This document shows, in pieces, positions 17,199 through 25,885 of a stretch of 64,000 nt of DNA (the stretch's first letter is position 1; each line of letters opens with the position of its first letter). The notes under the pieces are model-generated. The model saw nothing but the letters and a program-made list of their open reading frames with translations. It was not told where the DNA came from and searched no databases. Both the position numbers and the translations under genes were made by a program. Source of the stretch: Clostridia bacterium (lineage in GTDB: Bacteria; Bacillota; Clostridia; Christensenellales; Christensenellaceae). The stretch covers positions 47,312 through 111,311 of the forward strand of contig JAFRTU010000010.1 in assembly GCA_017439085.1 (NCBI GenBank), read 5' to 3'.

Positions 17199-18260
17199 TC
17201 AGTCAAGTAAAAGGTCATATATGGCTATGGCAGCGGCAGCTTCCACTACCGGCACTGCTCTAAGGACTATGCAGGGATCGTGTCTTCCCGCGATCTCAAG
17301 AGTAGTGTCTGTCATATTCTTCAGGTCTACCGTCCTCTGTTCCGCAGATATCGAAGGAGTAGGCTTGAAGGCGGTTCTGAACACTATGGGCATTCCGTCG
17401 GTTATGCCTCCGAGGATACCTCCGTGATTGTTGGTGATGCTCACCACCCTGCCATCCTCAACGGTGAACGGATCGTTATTCTCGGAACCTTTAAGCATCG
17501 AAGCATCAAAGCCGTTTCCGAATTCGATCCCCTTAACGGCAGGTATGCCGAATACTATGGAGGATATCCTGTTCTCTACTCCGTCGAACATGGGATCTCC
17601 GAGTCCTCCGGGAACTCCCGTCACCATGCATTCGACCGTGCCCCCGACGGAGTCTCCGTTCTTTCTTGCCGTTTCTATCTCTTCCTTCATCAGGATCCCT
17701 TTCCCATCGTCTATGACGGGGAATGCCTTTTCTTGAAGATCTTTCGGGATCTCCATCCCGAATCTCTCATCTCTTATATTGCCGATTGAAGAGATATGTG
17801 CGCAGATCTCTATGCCCTTTCTCTTCAGGATCTGCTTTATGATGCCTCCGGCTATGCATATCGGAGCAGTGAGCCTTCCGGAAAAATGGCCTCCTCCTCT
17901 GACATCCTGGAAACCGCGGTACTTGATCTCTGCAGAGAGATCGGCATGCGAGGGTCTCGGTTTTCTCCTGATCTCCTCATAGTCTTTTGAACGCTGGTCA
18001 TGGTTATATATGACTGCAGCAACGGGAGCACCGCATGTGTGTCCGTCCAGTATTCCTCCGAGAAAGCTTGGCATATCGGCTTCCTTTCTCTGCGTAGTAA
18101 GACTGTTCTGACCCGGAGCCCTTCTGTTAAGGAACTCCTGAAGCTCCTCAAGATCTATCTCTTCTCCCGCAGGCAGTCCGTCTATTACCACTCCTATTCC
18201 CTCGGAATGAGACTGTCCGAATATCGACAGGCGTATGTTCTTTCCGTATACAGATCCCAT
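17199..18260 (-). CDS. aroC: Chorismate synthase
   Basis: AroC converts EPSP to chorismate using reduced FMN. The 353-residue protein has the family motifs GQSHSEGIGVVIDGLPAG at the N-terminus, RPSHAD near residue 105, GGGHFSGRLTAP near 123, and the C-terminal NNHGGILGGITDGMP. It lies 4 bases after aroA and 12 bases before pheA on the minus strand, within the aromatic operon. Confidence 0.96.
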   Translation of the reverse strand: MGSVYGKNIRLSIFGQSHSEGIGVVIDGLPAGEEIDLEELQEFLNRRAPGQNSLTTQRKEADMPSFLGGILDGHTCGAPVAAVIYNHDQRSKDYEEIRRKPRPSHADLSAEIKYRGFQDVRGGGHFSGRLTAPICIAGGIIKQILKRKGIEICAHISSIGNIRDERFGMEIPKDLQEKAFPVIDDGKGILMKEEIETARKNGDSVGGTVECMVTGVPGGLGDPMFDGVENRISSIVFGIPAVKGIEFGNGFDASMLKGSENNDPFTVEDGRVVSITNNHGGILGGITDGMPIVFRTAFKPTPSISAEQRTVDLKNMTDTTLEIAGRHDPCIVLRAVPVVEAAAAIAIYDLLLD

Positions 18261-18263
18261 ATG

Positions 18264-19532
18264 TCATTCCTTTCTCAGTATGGCTGGCTTCCACATCCTC
18301 ATCAGTATCTCGAAAAGACCCGGGTATGATTTGTTTATGGCTTCCGCACCTGTTATCTCCACGGATATCCTGGTGATTATGCTGGCAAGTATCTCCATCA
18401 TCACTATCCTGTGGTCATTATATGAATCGACCTTTCCGCCCTGGAGCTTTCCGCTCCCGTTGACGATAAGGTCGTCTCCTTCGATAAAAGCTTCTCCTCC
18501 GAGAGCACACAACACCTCGGTTATTGCCTTTAATCTGTCGCTCTCCTTCAGCCTCAGCCTCCCGACGTTTCTGAAGACGGATCTTCCTTTGACGGCACAT
18601 CCAAGGATCGCAAGCACGGGTACAAGGTCCGGATTATCACTGCAATCGAGGTCTATCGGGTTCCTGTCCTTCCTGCAGACATATATCATGTCCTTGTACT
18701 CGATTACTTCGGCTCCGAAAGAACGTACTATCTCCATTATCCTTCTGTCCCCCTGTGATGAACAGGTATTAAGCCCATACATCAGTACTCCCGTCTCCGA
18801 AAGTGCTCCCGCAACGAAGAAGAAAGCCGCATTGGACCAGTCACCTTCCACTTCCATCTCCGAAGGGACACAGTATTTCTGGCTTCCCGGTATGCGGAAC
18901 CCGTTTTCAGTCCTCTCCACGGTTATTCCTGAGAGCTTAAGGGCATCAAGAGTCATCTCTATATACGGGGAAGACTCAGTCTTCCCTTCTATTACCAGCT
19001 CCGAATCCCCTTCCAGAAGCGGAAGCGTAAAGAGAAGTCCGCTGATGAACTGGGATGACACGTTCCCCGCTATGCTGTAGGTGCCGCCCTTCAGCACTCC
19101 CCTTGAGGACAGCGGTACGCTCTCCTTTTCTCCGAGTTCCATCCCGTGTGCGGAAAGGACCTCATAGAGAGGTGAGACAGGTCTCTTTGGAAGCCTTCCC
19201 TCCCTTACGATCTCAAAATCATTTTCAAACGCTCCGGTAAGAGGGAGCATGAACCTGAAGGTAGATCCGCTCTCACGGCAGTTTATCGATATTATCCCAT
19301 CTCCGGATGTCCCGGGGCGGACCGTTATCTTCTTTCCGTCATACTCTATTTCAGATCCCATCTGTCTAAGACAGTCCATGGTGGCATTTATGTCATCGGA
19401 AAGAGAACCGCACTTTATGCTGCTCTCATGATCTGAAAGAGCTGCGCATATGAGCAGCCGGTGAGCATGGGATTTTGAAGGGATGGCATCCATCCTTCCG
19501 TATATCTGTCCCGGTGGTACTCTAGCGAACAT
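18264..19532 (-). CDS. aroA: EPSP synthase
   Basis: AroA joins shikimate-3-phosphate and phosphoenolpyruvate. The 422-residue protein shows the SKSHAHRLLICAAL opening, the RESGSTFRFMLPL loop that corresponds to the NAGTA-type region, and DHRIVMM near the C-terminus. The variant RESGST loop is like that of class II or other divergent bacterial EPSP synthases rather than the enterobacterial form; I infer this from the motif only. Confidence 0.95.
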   Translation of the reverse strand: MFARVPPGQIYGRMDAIPSKSHAHRLLICAALSDHESSIKCGSLSDDINATMDCLRQMGSEIEYDGKKITVRPGTSGDGIISINCRESGSTFRFMLPLTGAFENDFEIVREGRLPKRPVSPLYEVLSAHGMELGEKESVPLSSRGVLKGGTYSIAGNVSSQFISGLLFTLPLLEGDSELVIEGKTESSPYIEMTLDALKLSGITVERTENGFRIPGSQKYCVPSEMEVEGDWSNAAFFFVAGALSETGVLMYGLNTCSSQGDRRIMEIVRSFGAEVIEYKDMIYVCRKDRNPIDLDCSDNPDLVPVLAILGCAVKGRSVFRNVGRLRLKESDRLKAITEVLCALGGEAFIEGDDLIVNGSGKLQGGKVDSYNDHRIVMMEILASIITRISVEITGAEAINKSYPGLFEILMRMWKPAILRKE

Positions 19533-19533
19533 A

Positions 19534-20586
19534 TCACTCCATGCCTTCCCGGATCATCGCCTCCAGCTCGCTGAAAGGAGTCCTCTTGATGATGCATCTT
19601 CCCTTTTCGACAGGCAGTATCAGATTGATATATTCACCCGTCCTCTTCTTGTCGGCCACGGCAGCCCTGAACAGCATTCCCGGGTCATATGACGTGAAGG
19701 TGGGTAGTCCGTATGATGAGAGGAGCTCCGTTATCTCTTCCGCATATTCGGGAGTGCATATGCCCCTCTTTGCTGCAGCTCTTGATATCATTGCAGAACC
19801 TATTGCCACAGCCTTACCATGGGATATGGTGTAACTGCTCAGTTTTTCCACGGCATGCCCTATGGTATGTCCGAAATTGAGTATCTGCCTGAGTCCTGTG
19901 TCCTTCTCGTCTTCTTCCACCACATCCCTCTTGATCCTGACGCAATCGTATATCACGTCCTCTATCTGGGGCTTTATGGGTTCCTTGAGCCTGTCAAAGA
20001 GCTCTGCGTCCGCTATTATCCCGTACTTTATGACTTCCGCGCATCCGTCGGTGAACACTTCGTCGCTCAGAGTGGAAAGAGTCGAATGGTCGCACAGCAC
20101 CAGAGAAGGCTGATAAAAGGCGCCTGCCAGGTTCTTGCCGTAGTCCAGGTCTATTGCTGTCTTTCCTCCCACGGACGAATCCACCATGGCGAGCAGCGTA
20201 GTGGGTATCTGGATGTATCTGACCCCTCTGAGATAACAGGAGGCTGCGAAGCCGGCAAGATCTCCTGTCACTCCGCCTCCAAGCGCGATCACGACATCGG
20301 CTCTGGTGAGACCGTCTTCGGCAAAAGCGTTCAGAAGTGCTCCGAGGTGCTTAAGGTCCTTCGAGCTCTCTCCCGCTTCTATGACATGTGAAAAGGATTC
20401 GACTCCCTTCCTTTTAAGAGAATCGAGTACGCTTTCAAGATAGATGGGCGCTACGTTCGAATCTGTGACCACTGCCGCCTTACCGCCTCTGATAACAGGC
20501 GTTGCCGCATCAGCGATCCCGTCCAGGATCCCTTCTCCTATGAGTATGTCATATTCTCCCGATGCCTTTACCTTCAGGATCTTCAT
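19534..20586 (-). CDS. aroB: 3-dehydroquinate synthase
   Basis: AroB cyclises DAHP to 3-dehydroquinate with NAD and a divalent metal. The 350-residue protein has the dinucleotide-binding GGGVTGDLAGF, the IPTTLLAMVDSSVGGKTA segment, and metal-site His residues in GHTIGHAVE. It overlaps tyrA by 4 bases (ATGA) and precedes aroA by one base. Confidence 0.96.
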   Translation of the reverse strand: MKILKVKASGEYDILIGEGILDGIADAATPVIRGGKAAVVTDSNVAPIYLESVLDSLKRKGVESFSHVIEAGESSKDLKHLGALLNAFAEDGLTRADVVIALGGGVTGDLAGFAASCYLRGVRYIQIPTTLLAMVDSSVGGKTAIDLDYGKNLAGAFYQPSLVLCDHSTLSTLSDEVFTDGCAEVIKYGIIADAELFDRLKEPIKPQIEDVIYDCVRIKRDVVEEDEKDTGLRQILNFGHTIGHAVEKLSSYTISHGKAVAIGSAMISRAAAKRGICTPEYAEEITELLSSYGLPTFTSYDPGMLFRAAVADKKRTGEYINLILPVEKGRCIIKRTPFSELEAMIREGME

Positions 20587-21425
20587 CTTCTTCCGTCCAC
20601 CATTTCTTTTCTCAGCCTGCCTTCCTTCAGCAGGTCATGGAGTCTTGGAGCATCCTTATCCTCCAGAGCGTCCCTGTATTCCTTCAGGGACGAGATGAGT
20701 ATGTCGATCTCCTTTACGAGTTCCTCTCTGTTGTCGAGGAACAGTTCCGTCCACATATCCTCGTTCAGCCATGCTACTCTTGTGAGGTCCTTATAGCTTC
20801 CTGCGGAATAGCCTTTATGTTCAAGAGCAGTGGGGCTCTTTATATATGCATTGGATACGACGTGAGCCATCTGAGAAGTGAAGGCTATCATCGAGTCATG
20901 CTTCTTCGCAGTGGTGACTACGAATCTGCCGAAACCGAGAGGTGCTAAAAGCTCCCTTGCCTTTTCCAGCATGAGTATATCATCGAACCTCGGAGGCACG
21001 AGTATCATGGATGCGTTCTTATAGAGGCTCGCCCTTGAGGCCGTGAACCCGGAATACTGGGTGCCCGCCATCGGATGACCGCCGATAAACGTAAAACCGT
21101 ATTCTTCGGCTATCGGGAAAGCACCCTCACAGACCACCTGCTTAACTCCGCAGAAATCCACTACTACCGCGTCCTTGCTTATGAGAGGAGCCTTGCTCTT
21201 AAGAAACTCTACCGATGCCTTAGGATAGAGGGCTATTATTATCATGTCACAGGTCGGGATGATCTCATCCGTGAGCCTTCCGTCTATGGCGTTTACTGAT
21301 TCCGCCAGCAGAAGCGGTCCCTCGCTCCTGTTCCATGCGTATATCTCATAATCCGAGAACTCCTTGTATGCCTTGCAGGCAGAGCCTCCCATCAGTCCGA
21401 GTCCTATGACTCCGATCCTCTTCAT
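20583..21425 (-). CDS. tyrA: Prephenate dehydrogenase
   Basis: TyrA oxidises prephenate to 4-hydroxyphenylpyruvate, the tyrosine branch. The 280-residue protein starts with the NAD-binding GVIGLGLMGGS and has the GGHPMAGTQYSG motif with the conserved His. No C-terminal ACT domain is visible. I chose the ATG at 21425: it has GGGAGGT 7 bases upstream and overlaps the DAHP synthase stop as ATGA. An upstream in-frame start lacks this. Confidence 0.93.
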   Translation of the reverse strand: MKRIGVIGLGLMGGSACKAYKEFSDYEIYAWNRSEGPLLLAESVNAIDGRLTDEIIPTCDMIIIALYPKASVEFLKSKAPLISKDAVVVDFCGVKQVVCEGAFPIAEEYGFTFIGGHPMAGTQYSGFTASRASLYKNASMILVPPRFDDILMLEKARELLAPLGFGRFVVTTAKKHDSMIAFTSQMAHVVSNAYIKSPTALEHKGYSAGSYKDLTRVAWLNEDMWTELFLDNREELVKEIDILISSLKEYRDALEDKDAPRLHDLLKEGRLRKEMVDGRR

Positions 21426-22423
21426 GCTATGACCTCCCTGATCTTCCATACCTTCTCGGCTATATCATCGAACTCGTCCGGAGTCACGGACTGTGCTCCG
21501 TCGCTCAAAGCATTCTTCGGGTCGTTATGCACTTCTATCATGAGTCCGTCAGCCCCTGCTGCCACTGCGGCAAGTGCCATCGGCTTGACATATCTTGCAA
21601 CGCCGGTCGCATGGCTCGGGTCTATTATCACCGGCAGATGGCTGAGTTCCTTGATCACGGGAATTGCCGAAAGATCGAGAGTGTTCCTGGTGGAAGTCTC
21701 AAATGTCCTTATCCCTCTCTCGCAGAGTATTATGTTCTCGTTTCCTCCTGCCATGATATATTCGGCACTCATCAGAAGCTCGCTTATGGTGTTGGCAAGT
21801 CCTCTCTTTAGGAGTATGGGCTTGTGAGTCGTTCCGAGTTCCTTCAGAAGATCGAAGTTCTGCATGTTCCTGGCTCCGACCTGGATCACGTCCACGTTCT
21901 CAAACATCGGGAGATGGTTGATGTTCATGATCTCAGTGACTATGGGCGTTCCAGCTACGGCCTTAGCCGCCTCCAGGTACTCTATGCCTTCCCCCTTGAG
22001 CCCCTGGAATGAATACGGGGAGGTCCTGGGCTTGAAAGCTCCTCCCCTCAGGAGGTTCGCTCCGGCAGCCTTGGTCCTTTTGGCTATCTCGGTTATCTGC
22101 TCCCTGCTCTCAACGGAGCAAGGACCGGCTATGATCTGGAAGTTTCCTCCTCCGATCTTGTATCCGGCTATATCCACGACCGTATCGTCGGGATGAAATT
22201 TCCTGTTTGCGTTCTTGAAGGGTTCCGAGATCCTCTTCACGGACTCGATTATCTCCAGTCCGTTCAGCAGGTCAATGTCCACCTGCGAAGTATCCCCGAT
22301 GAGTCCGAGTATCGTCTGGAACTTGCCCTTGGATACGTGTACGTCCAGTCCTCTCCCCTTGAACCAGGTTATGAGAGTCTGCATCTGCTGATCCGAAACG
22401 TTAGGCTTCAAAACTGCTATCAT
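21422..22423 (-). CDS. aroF: DAHP synthase, type I-beta with N-terminal regulatory domain
   Basis: This enzyme condenses phosphoenolpyruvate and erythrose-4-phosphate, the committed step of aromatic synthesis. The 333-residue protein has an N-terminal ferredoxin-like (ACT-like) domain of about 75 residues followed by the catalytic TIM barrel. The barrel carries GPCSVES, the LLRGGAFKPRTSP segment and IDPSHATG. This layout is that of the Thermotoga-type enzyme, in which the extra domain gives feedback inhibition by Tyr or Phe. It is the first enzyme gene of the operon, with a strong GGAGGT site, and is preceded by the leader peptide and terminator described separately. Confidence 0.95.
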   Translation of the reverse strand: MIAVLKPNVSDQQMQTLITWFKGRGLDVHVSKGKFQTILGLIGDTSQVDIDLLNGLEIIESVKRISEPFKNANRKFHPDDTVVDIAGYKIGGGNFQIIAGPCSVESREQITEIAKRTKAAGANLLRGGAFKPRTSPYSFQGLKGEGIEYLEAAKAVAGTPIVTEIMNINHLPMFENVDVIQVGARNMQNFDLLKELGTTHKPILLKRGLANTISELLMSAEYIMAGGNENIILCERGIRTFETSTRNTLDLSAIPVIKELSHLPVIIDPSHATGVARYVKPMALAAVAAGADGLMIEVHNDPKNALSDGAQSVTPDEFDDIAEKVWKIREVIA

Positions 22424-22437
22424 TATCGCTTACCTCC

Positions 22438-22473
22438 AAAAAAAAGACTTCCCAGTGATCTACTGCGAAGTCT
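22438..22473 (-). terminator. Attenuator terminator ahead of the aromatic operon
   Basis: On the minus strand AGACTTC (22473-22467) pairs with GAAGTCT (22451-22445). A G-G mismatch and a further CAGT/ACTG pairing extend the stem around an AGATC loop, and a run of eight Ts (22445-22438) follows. It lies inside the leader, between the leader peptide and the DAHP synthase ribosome binding site, so it can only act as a regulated stop of the operon. Confidence 0.85.
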
Positions 22474-22528
22474 AAAGCTTTCTTATCTGATGAATCCGAA
22501 CTTATATGCAGCCAAAATCACTCTTACC

Positions 22529-22582
22529 TTATCTGTTGCTAAAGTAAAAGTAATAATAGTATGCATTGAAGTTCCTGTTCAT
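22529..22582 (-). CDS. Tyr/Phe-rich leader peptide of the aromatic operon
   Basis: This 17-residue reading frame starts at ATG 22582 after a strong GAGAGGAG site and ends with TAA at 22529. It reads M-N-R-N-F-N-A, then YYYYFYF, then S-N-R: four Tyr, one Phe, one Tyr, one Phe in a row. Such a run of codons for the end products is the hallmark of ribosome-mediated attenuation. Ribosome stalling when charged tRNA-Tyr or tRNA-Phe is scarce would favour readthrough of the terminator that follows. Function is inferred from layout; the frame and its signals are directly visible. Confidence 0.88.
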   Translation of the reverse strand: MNRNFNAYYYYFYFSNR

Positions 22583-22609
22583 GTCTTTCTCCTCTCGGAA
22601 ATTAGTGTA

Positions 22610-22638
22610 ATGATATATCAACACTATTCCTTTGTAAA
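22610..22638 (-). promoter_or_regulatory. Promoter of the aromatic operon leader
   Basis: TTTACA (22638-22633) and TATCAT (22615-22610) on the minus strand are exactly 17 bases apart, each one mismatch from consensus. The predicted start site is about 20 bases before the leader peptide ATG. Confidence 0.75.
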
Positions 22639-22641
22639 GGG

Positions 22642-22666
22642 AAAAATGCTCATGTTTCGTCATGAG
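22642..22666 (-). terminator. Possible terminator overlapping the uvrC stop
   Basis: On the minus strand CTCATG and CATGAG form a 6-pair stem with loop ACGAAA, followed by C-A-TTTTT. The hairpin includes the uvrC stop codon. It is small, so it may be only partly effective. Confidence 0.45.
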
Positions 22667-24506
22667 ATGGTATCTCGTTGAAATATCTGTATATCTCCCT
22701 TGCCGTTGCTACGTCGATTCCGTTTACCGAAGCAAGCTCGTCTATGGAAGCACTGCTCACCCCGTCCACGTCTCTGAAGGCATCGAGAAGGGCTTTCCTC
22801 CTCTTTGGTCCGACTCCCTTTATCTTGTCCAGTTCAGAGGAGATTATCCTCTTTTCCCTTAAAGATCTGTGGAACGTGATGGCAAATCTGTGAGCCTCGT
22901 CCCTTATGGCGGTTATGAGCCCGAGCTCGGGAGAATGCTTGTCAAGGATGATGCTGTCTTCCCTTCCCGGAACGAATATCTCCTCTTCCCTTTTTGCAAG
23001 CCCCACCACGTTTATGTCTTCAAGGCCCATGGAGACCAGTATGTCATACACGCTTCCGAGCTGTCCCTTTCCTCCGTCTATGACTATGAGGTCCGGCATT
23101 GCTCCGAAGCCGTGCTCTCTGTCCTCCGCCCTGAATCCTTCCATGAGTCTTCTCTCAAGAGTCTCCGCCATGGATGCGAAATCGTTCGCTCCCTCAACGG
23201 TCTTGATCCTGAAATGTCTGTACTCTTTCTTGTCCGGTTTTCCGTCGGTGAACACCACCATTGAAGAGACGGAATCGGTACCCTGTGTATTGGAGATATC
23301 ATAGCATTCCATCCTCTTTATATAACCGATACCGAGCACATCTCCCAGCCTTTCCGCTGCTCCTATGCTCCGGTCATACGCTCTCTTCTCAGCGGCTTCC
23401 TTCCTCTTCAGTGCCTCGGTGGCGTTCCTTGAGGCCATCTGAGTGAGTTTCAGGAAATTGCCTCTCTTCGGTATTATGATCTCCGTCTTCCTTCCTGCGA
23501 GTTCGGACAGCCATTCCTCTATCACGGGCACGTCCTCGCTCATGGCATTCACGTATATCCTCTTCGGTATATAGGTGCCCGAATCATAATGCTGCTTCAG
23601 ATAGTTCTCTGTCAGAGCCTCCCTGGATTCGGGTGCCTCTATGAAATACCTGTTTGCTCCGATTATCTTTCCCTTCCTTATCATGAAGGTCTGGATCGCA
23701 CCGTACTTTTCTCCCAGTTCTGCTGACACTATGTCCCTGTCCTCGAGATCCGGGAAGCCGGCCTTCTGTCTCACCTTGACCTTTTCAAGGAGAGCCAGCT
23801 TGTCCCTGTAAACGGCAGCCTTTTCGAATTCGAGTCCTGATGCTGCCTCCTCCATGGAGGTCCTGAGTTCTTTTTCTATATCCCGGTACTTTCCGTTCAG
23901 GAAGTCTATGACCCTGTCCACTATCTTCCTGTAATCGGCAGAGGAGATCTTTCCGGCACATGGTCCCATGCAGCGCCCCATCTGATAGTTGAGGCACGGT
24001 CTCTCCTTCTTTCCTCCCTCGGTGATCTCCTTCCTGCAGCTTCTCATGGGGAACAGCTTGTAGACCGTATCAAGGGTCTCCTTTATCGAATACGCCTCAA
24101 GATACGGACCGAAATACCTGGCTCCGTCATTCTCCACCTTCCTCACTATCTCGATGATGGGGAAATCCTTCTTAAGGTCTATCTTCGCGTAGGGATAATG
24201 CTTGTCATCCTTCAGGAGGATGTTGTAATGAGGCGAATATTCCTTTATCAGGTTGCATTCGAGTATCAGGGCCTCCTTCTCGCTGTCGGCCATGATGTAT
24301 TCGAAATCAGCGATCTGATCGACCATCGCAGCGGTCTTCTGAGACTTCTGTGCTCCCATGCCGAAATACTGGCGGACCCTGTTCTTGAGCACTCTGGCTT
24401 TTCCGACGTAGATGACGTCCCCGTGCTCGTTCTTCATTATGTATACGCCGGGAGAATCAGGCAGTGTCCTCAGTTTCTCTTCTACTGCGGATGAATATAT
24501 CTTCAT
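22650..24506 (-). CDS. uvrC: Excinuclease ABC subunit C
   Basis: UvrC makes the two incisions of nucleotide excision repair. The 618-residue protein has the GIY-YIG-like nuclease at the N-terminus (SPGVYIMK and IYVGKA), a Cys-containing segment around residues 150-180, a UVR motif near 200, the RNase H-like C-terminal nuclease (IDGGKGQL), and terminal helix-hairpin-helix motifs. It overlaps the upstream penicillin-binding protein gene by 4 bases, an unusual partnership that suggests it rides on the cell-wall operon's transcript. Confidence 0.96.
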   Translation of the reverse strand: MKIYSSAVEEKLRTLPDSPGVYIMKNEHGDVIYVGKARVLKNRVRQYFGMGAQKSQKTAAMVDQIADFEYIMADSEKEALILECNLIKEYSPHYNILLKDDKHYPYAKIDLKKDFPIIEIVRKVENDGARYFGPYLEAYSIKETLDTVYKLFPMRSCRKEITEGGKKERPCLNYQMGRCMGPCAGKISSADYRKIVDRVIDFLNGKYRDIEKELRTSMEEAASGLEFEKAAVYRDKLALLEKVKVRQKAGFPDLEDRDIVSAELGEKYGAIQTFMIRKGKIIGANRYFIEAPESREALTENYLKQHYDSGTYIPKRIYVNAMSEDVPVIEEWLSELAGRKTEIIIPKRGNFLKLTQMASRNATEALKRKEAAEKRAYDRSIGAAERLGDVLGIGYIKRMECYDISNTQGTDSVSSMVVFTDGKPDKKEYRHFRIKTVEGANDFASMAETLERRLMEGFRAEDREHGFGAMPDLIVIDGGKGQLGSVYDILVSMGLEDINVVGLAKREEEIFVPGREDSIILDKHSPELGLITAIRDEAHRFAITFHRSLREKRIISSELDKIKGVGPKRRKALLDAFRDVDGVSSASIDELASVNGIDVATAREIYRYFNEIPSHDET

Positions 24507-25885
24507 AGGGATGCCTCCAGTATTATGTACTCGAATATCTTCTTTGCGAGCGGTGCGGCTGCAGAAGAACCGAATCCCGCTCCCTCGAGTATCACGGCTA
24601 CGGCATAGGGCTTGTCCTCATCAAGGAATCCCCCGAACCAGGAGTGGTTCTTTACCTTTCCATCCTCCACATACTCGGCCGTTCCTGTCTTGCCGTATAC
24701 ATTGAATCCCGGGATCTTCGCCGAAGTTCCTGTTCCCTCATCCACTGCCTTTTTCATCATCTCCTTCAGTTTTCCTGACGTTGCAGAGGAGATGATCCGG
24801 TCCTGACTTATCAGGTTCCAGCTCATATTGTCCGTATCTCCGACTTTCCTAACGAGTTTCGGCTCCGGCATTACTCCGTCGTTTGCCACTGCGGACACCA
24901 TAAGGGCGGCATGTGTCGGAGTTATGAGATCGTTATACTGACCGATCCCCGCCCATGCGATATCTCCCTTTTCGGACGATACCTCGAAATTGCTCCTGTA
25001 AAGGGTGAAGTCGGAATACTTGAAGGTCCTGTTGAACTTGAATTTCTCTGCCTGGCTGAGAAGAGAGCCGCCTCCTATCTTCACGGAGAGCTCGGCGAAA
25101 TATGTGTTGCAGGAGTTGGCGAATGCCTCCTCCAGGTTCTGCTTCCCGTGGACATGCTTGCAGGTCACCTTCTGTCCTCCGATGACGGTCTCTCCCGTGC
25201 ATTCGTACTCCATGCTGATGCCCATGTCTATAGCCCTGGAAGCCGTTACTATCTTCATTATCGAGCCCGGCGGATACCTGCCCATGGTCGCTCTGTCCAC
25301 GAGTGCCGTATCCTCGAGTTTGTCTTTATTTACGGTGGAAGGATCGAAGGTGAGTATGCTGACGCTGGAGATGATCTCCCCCGTCTTATAGTTCATGACC
25401 ACGACGGACCCTCTCCTCCCCTTCATTTCCTTATATATGAACCTGCTGAGCTCTGAATCGATGGTAAGGGTAACGTCCTTTCCGTTCTTTCCCTTGTAAT
25501 CTCCCGAGATGAACCTCTGGATAAGGGTGAAAAGATCGTTCTCGAGCCCGTACAGCTGCTTGGCGTAGGTAGTTTCTATTCCTATGCTCTTTCCGTATAT
25601 GTCGCCCACGACATGGGAACACGCCCGCCTTATCTCCTTGGTTTCATTGTACTGTCTCTTGGAATCCTGGCTCCATGCAAGCTTAACTCCGTTCCTGTCA
25701 TATATGGTACCGCCCCTTATATTGCTCCTCGCATTTGCGATCCTCGGATTATACGGAGTCGCATACCATGAGGTACCGTTCCTGATGACGGAATAACCCA
25801 TGTACAATATGAGTATGCTGAACAGTATGATGAAGAATCCGGTGGAGAGCTTCATGTTTTTTCTGAATTTCTTCTCGTTTTTCAT
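24503..25885 (-). CDS. Class B penicillin-binding protein (PbpA/FtsI-like transpeptidase)
   Basis: This peptidoglycan transpeptidase has 460 residues: an N-terminal membrane anchor at about 13-33, a short dimerisation region, and the penicillin-binding domain. The catalytic motifs are SxxK at 208-211 (S-I-M-K), SxN at 258-260 (S-C-N) and KTG at 399-401. It overlaps the RodA-type glycosyltransferase gene by 4 bases, which matches the known pairing of a SEDS polymerase with a class B PBP. The short N-terminal region resembles actinobacterial PbpA and clostridial equivalents. Confidence 0.92.
   Translation of the reverse strand: MKNEKKFRKNMKLSTGFFIILFSILILYMGYSVIRNGTSWYATPYNPRIANARSNIRGGTIYDRNGVKLAWSQDSKRQYNETKEIRRACSHVVGDIYGKSIGIETTYAKQLYGLENDLFTLIQRFISGDYKGKNGKDVTLTIDSELSRFIYKEMKGRRGSVVVMNYKTGEIISSVSILTFDPSTVNKDKLEDTALVDRATMGRYPPGSIMKIVTASRAIDMGISMEYECTGETVIGGQKVTCKHVHGKQNLEEAFANSCNTYFAELSVKIGGGSLLSQAEKFKFNRTFKYSDFTLYRSNFEVSSEKGDIAWAGIGQYNDLITPTHAALMVSAVANDGVMPEPKLVRKVGDTDNMSWNLISQDRIISSATSGKLKEMMKKAVDEGTGTSAKIPGFNVYGKTGTAEYVEDGKVKNHSWFGGFLDEDKPYAVAVILEGAGFGSSAAAPLAKKIFEYIILEASL

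Noticed and set aside
22424..22528. T-box or TRAP-type control of the aromatic operon
   Set aside because: No T-box sequence and no GAG/UAG repeats are visible; the leader peptide and terminator explain the region better.
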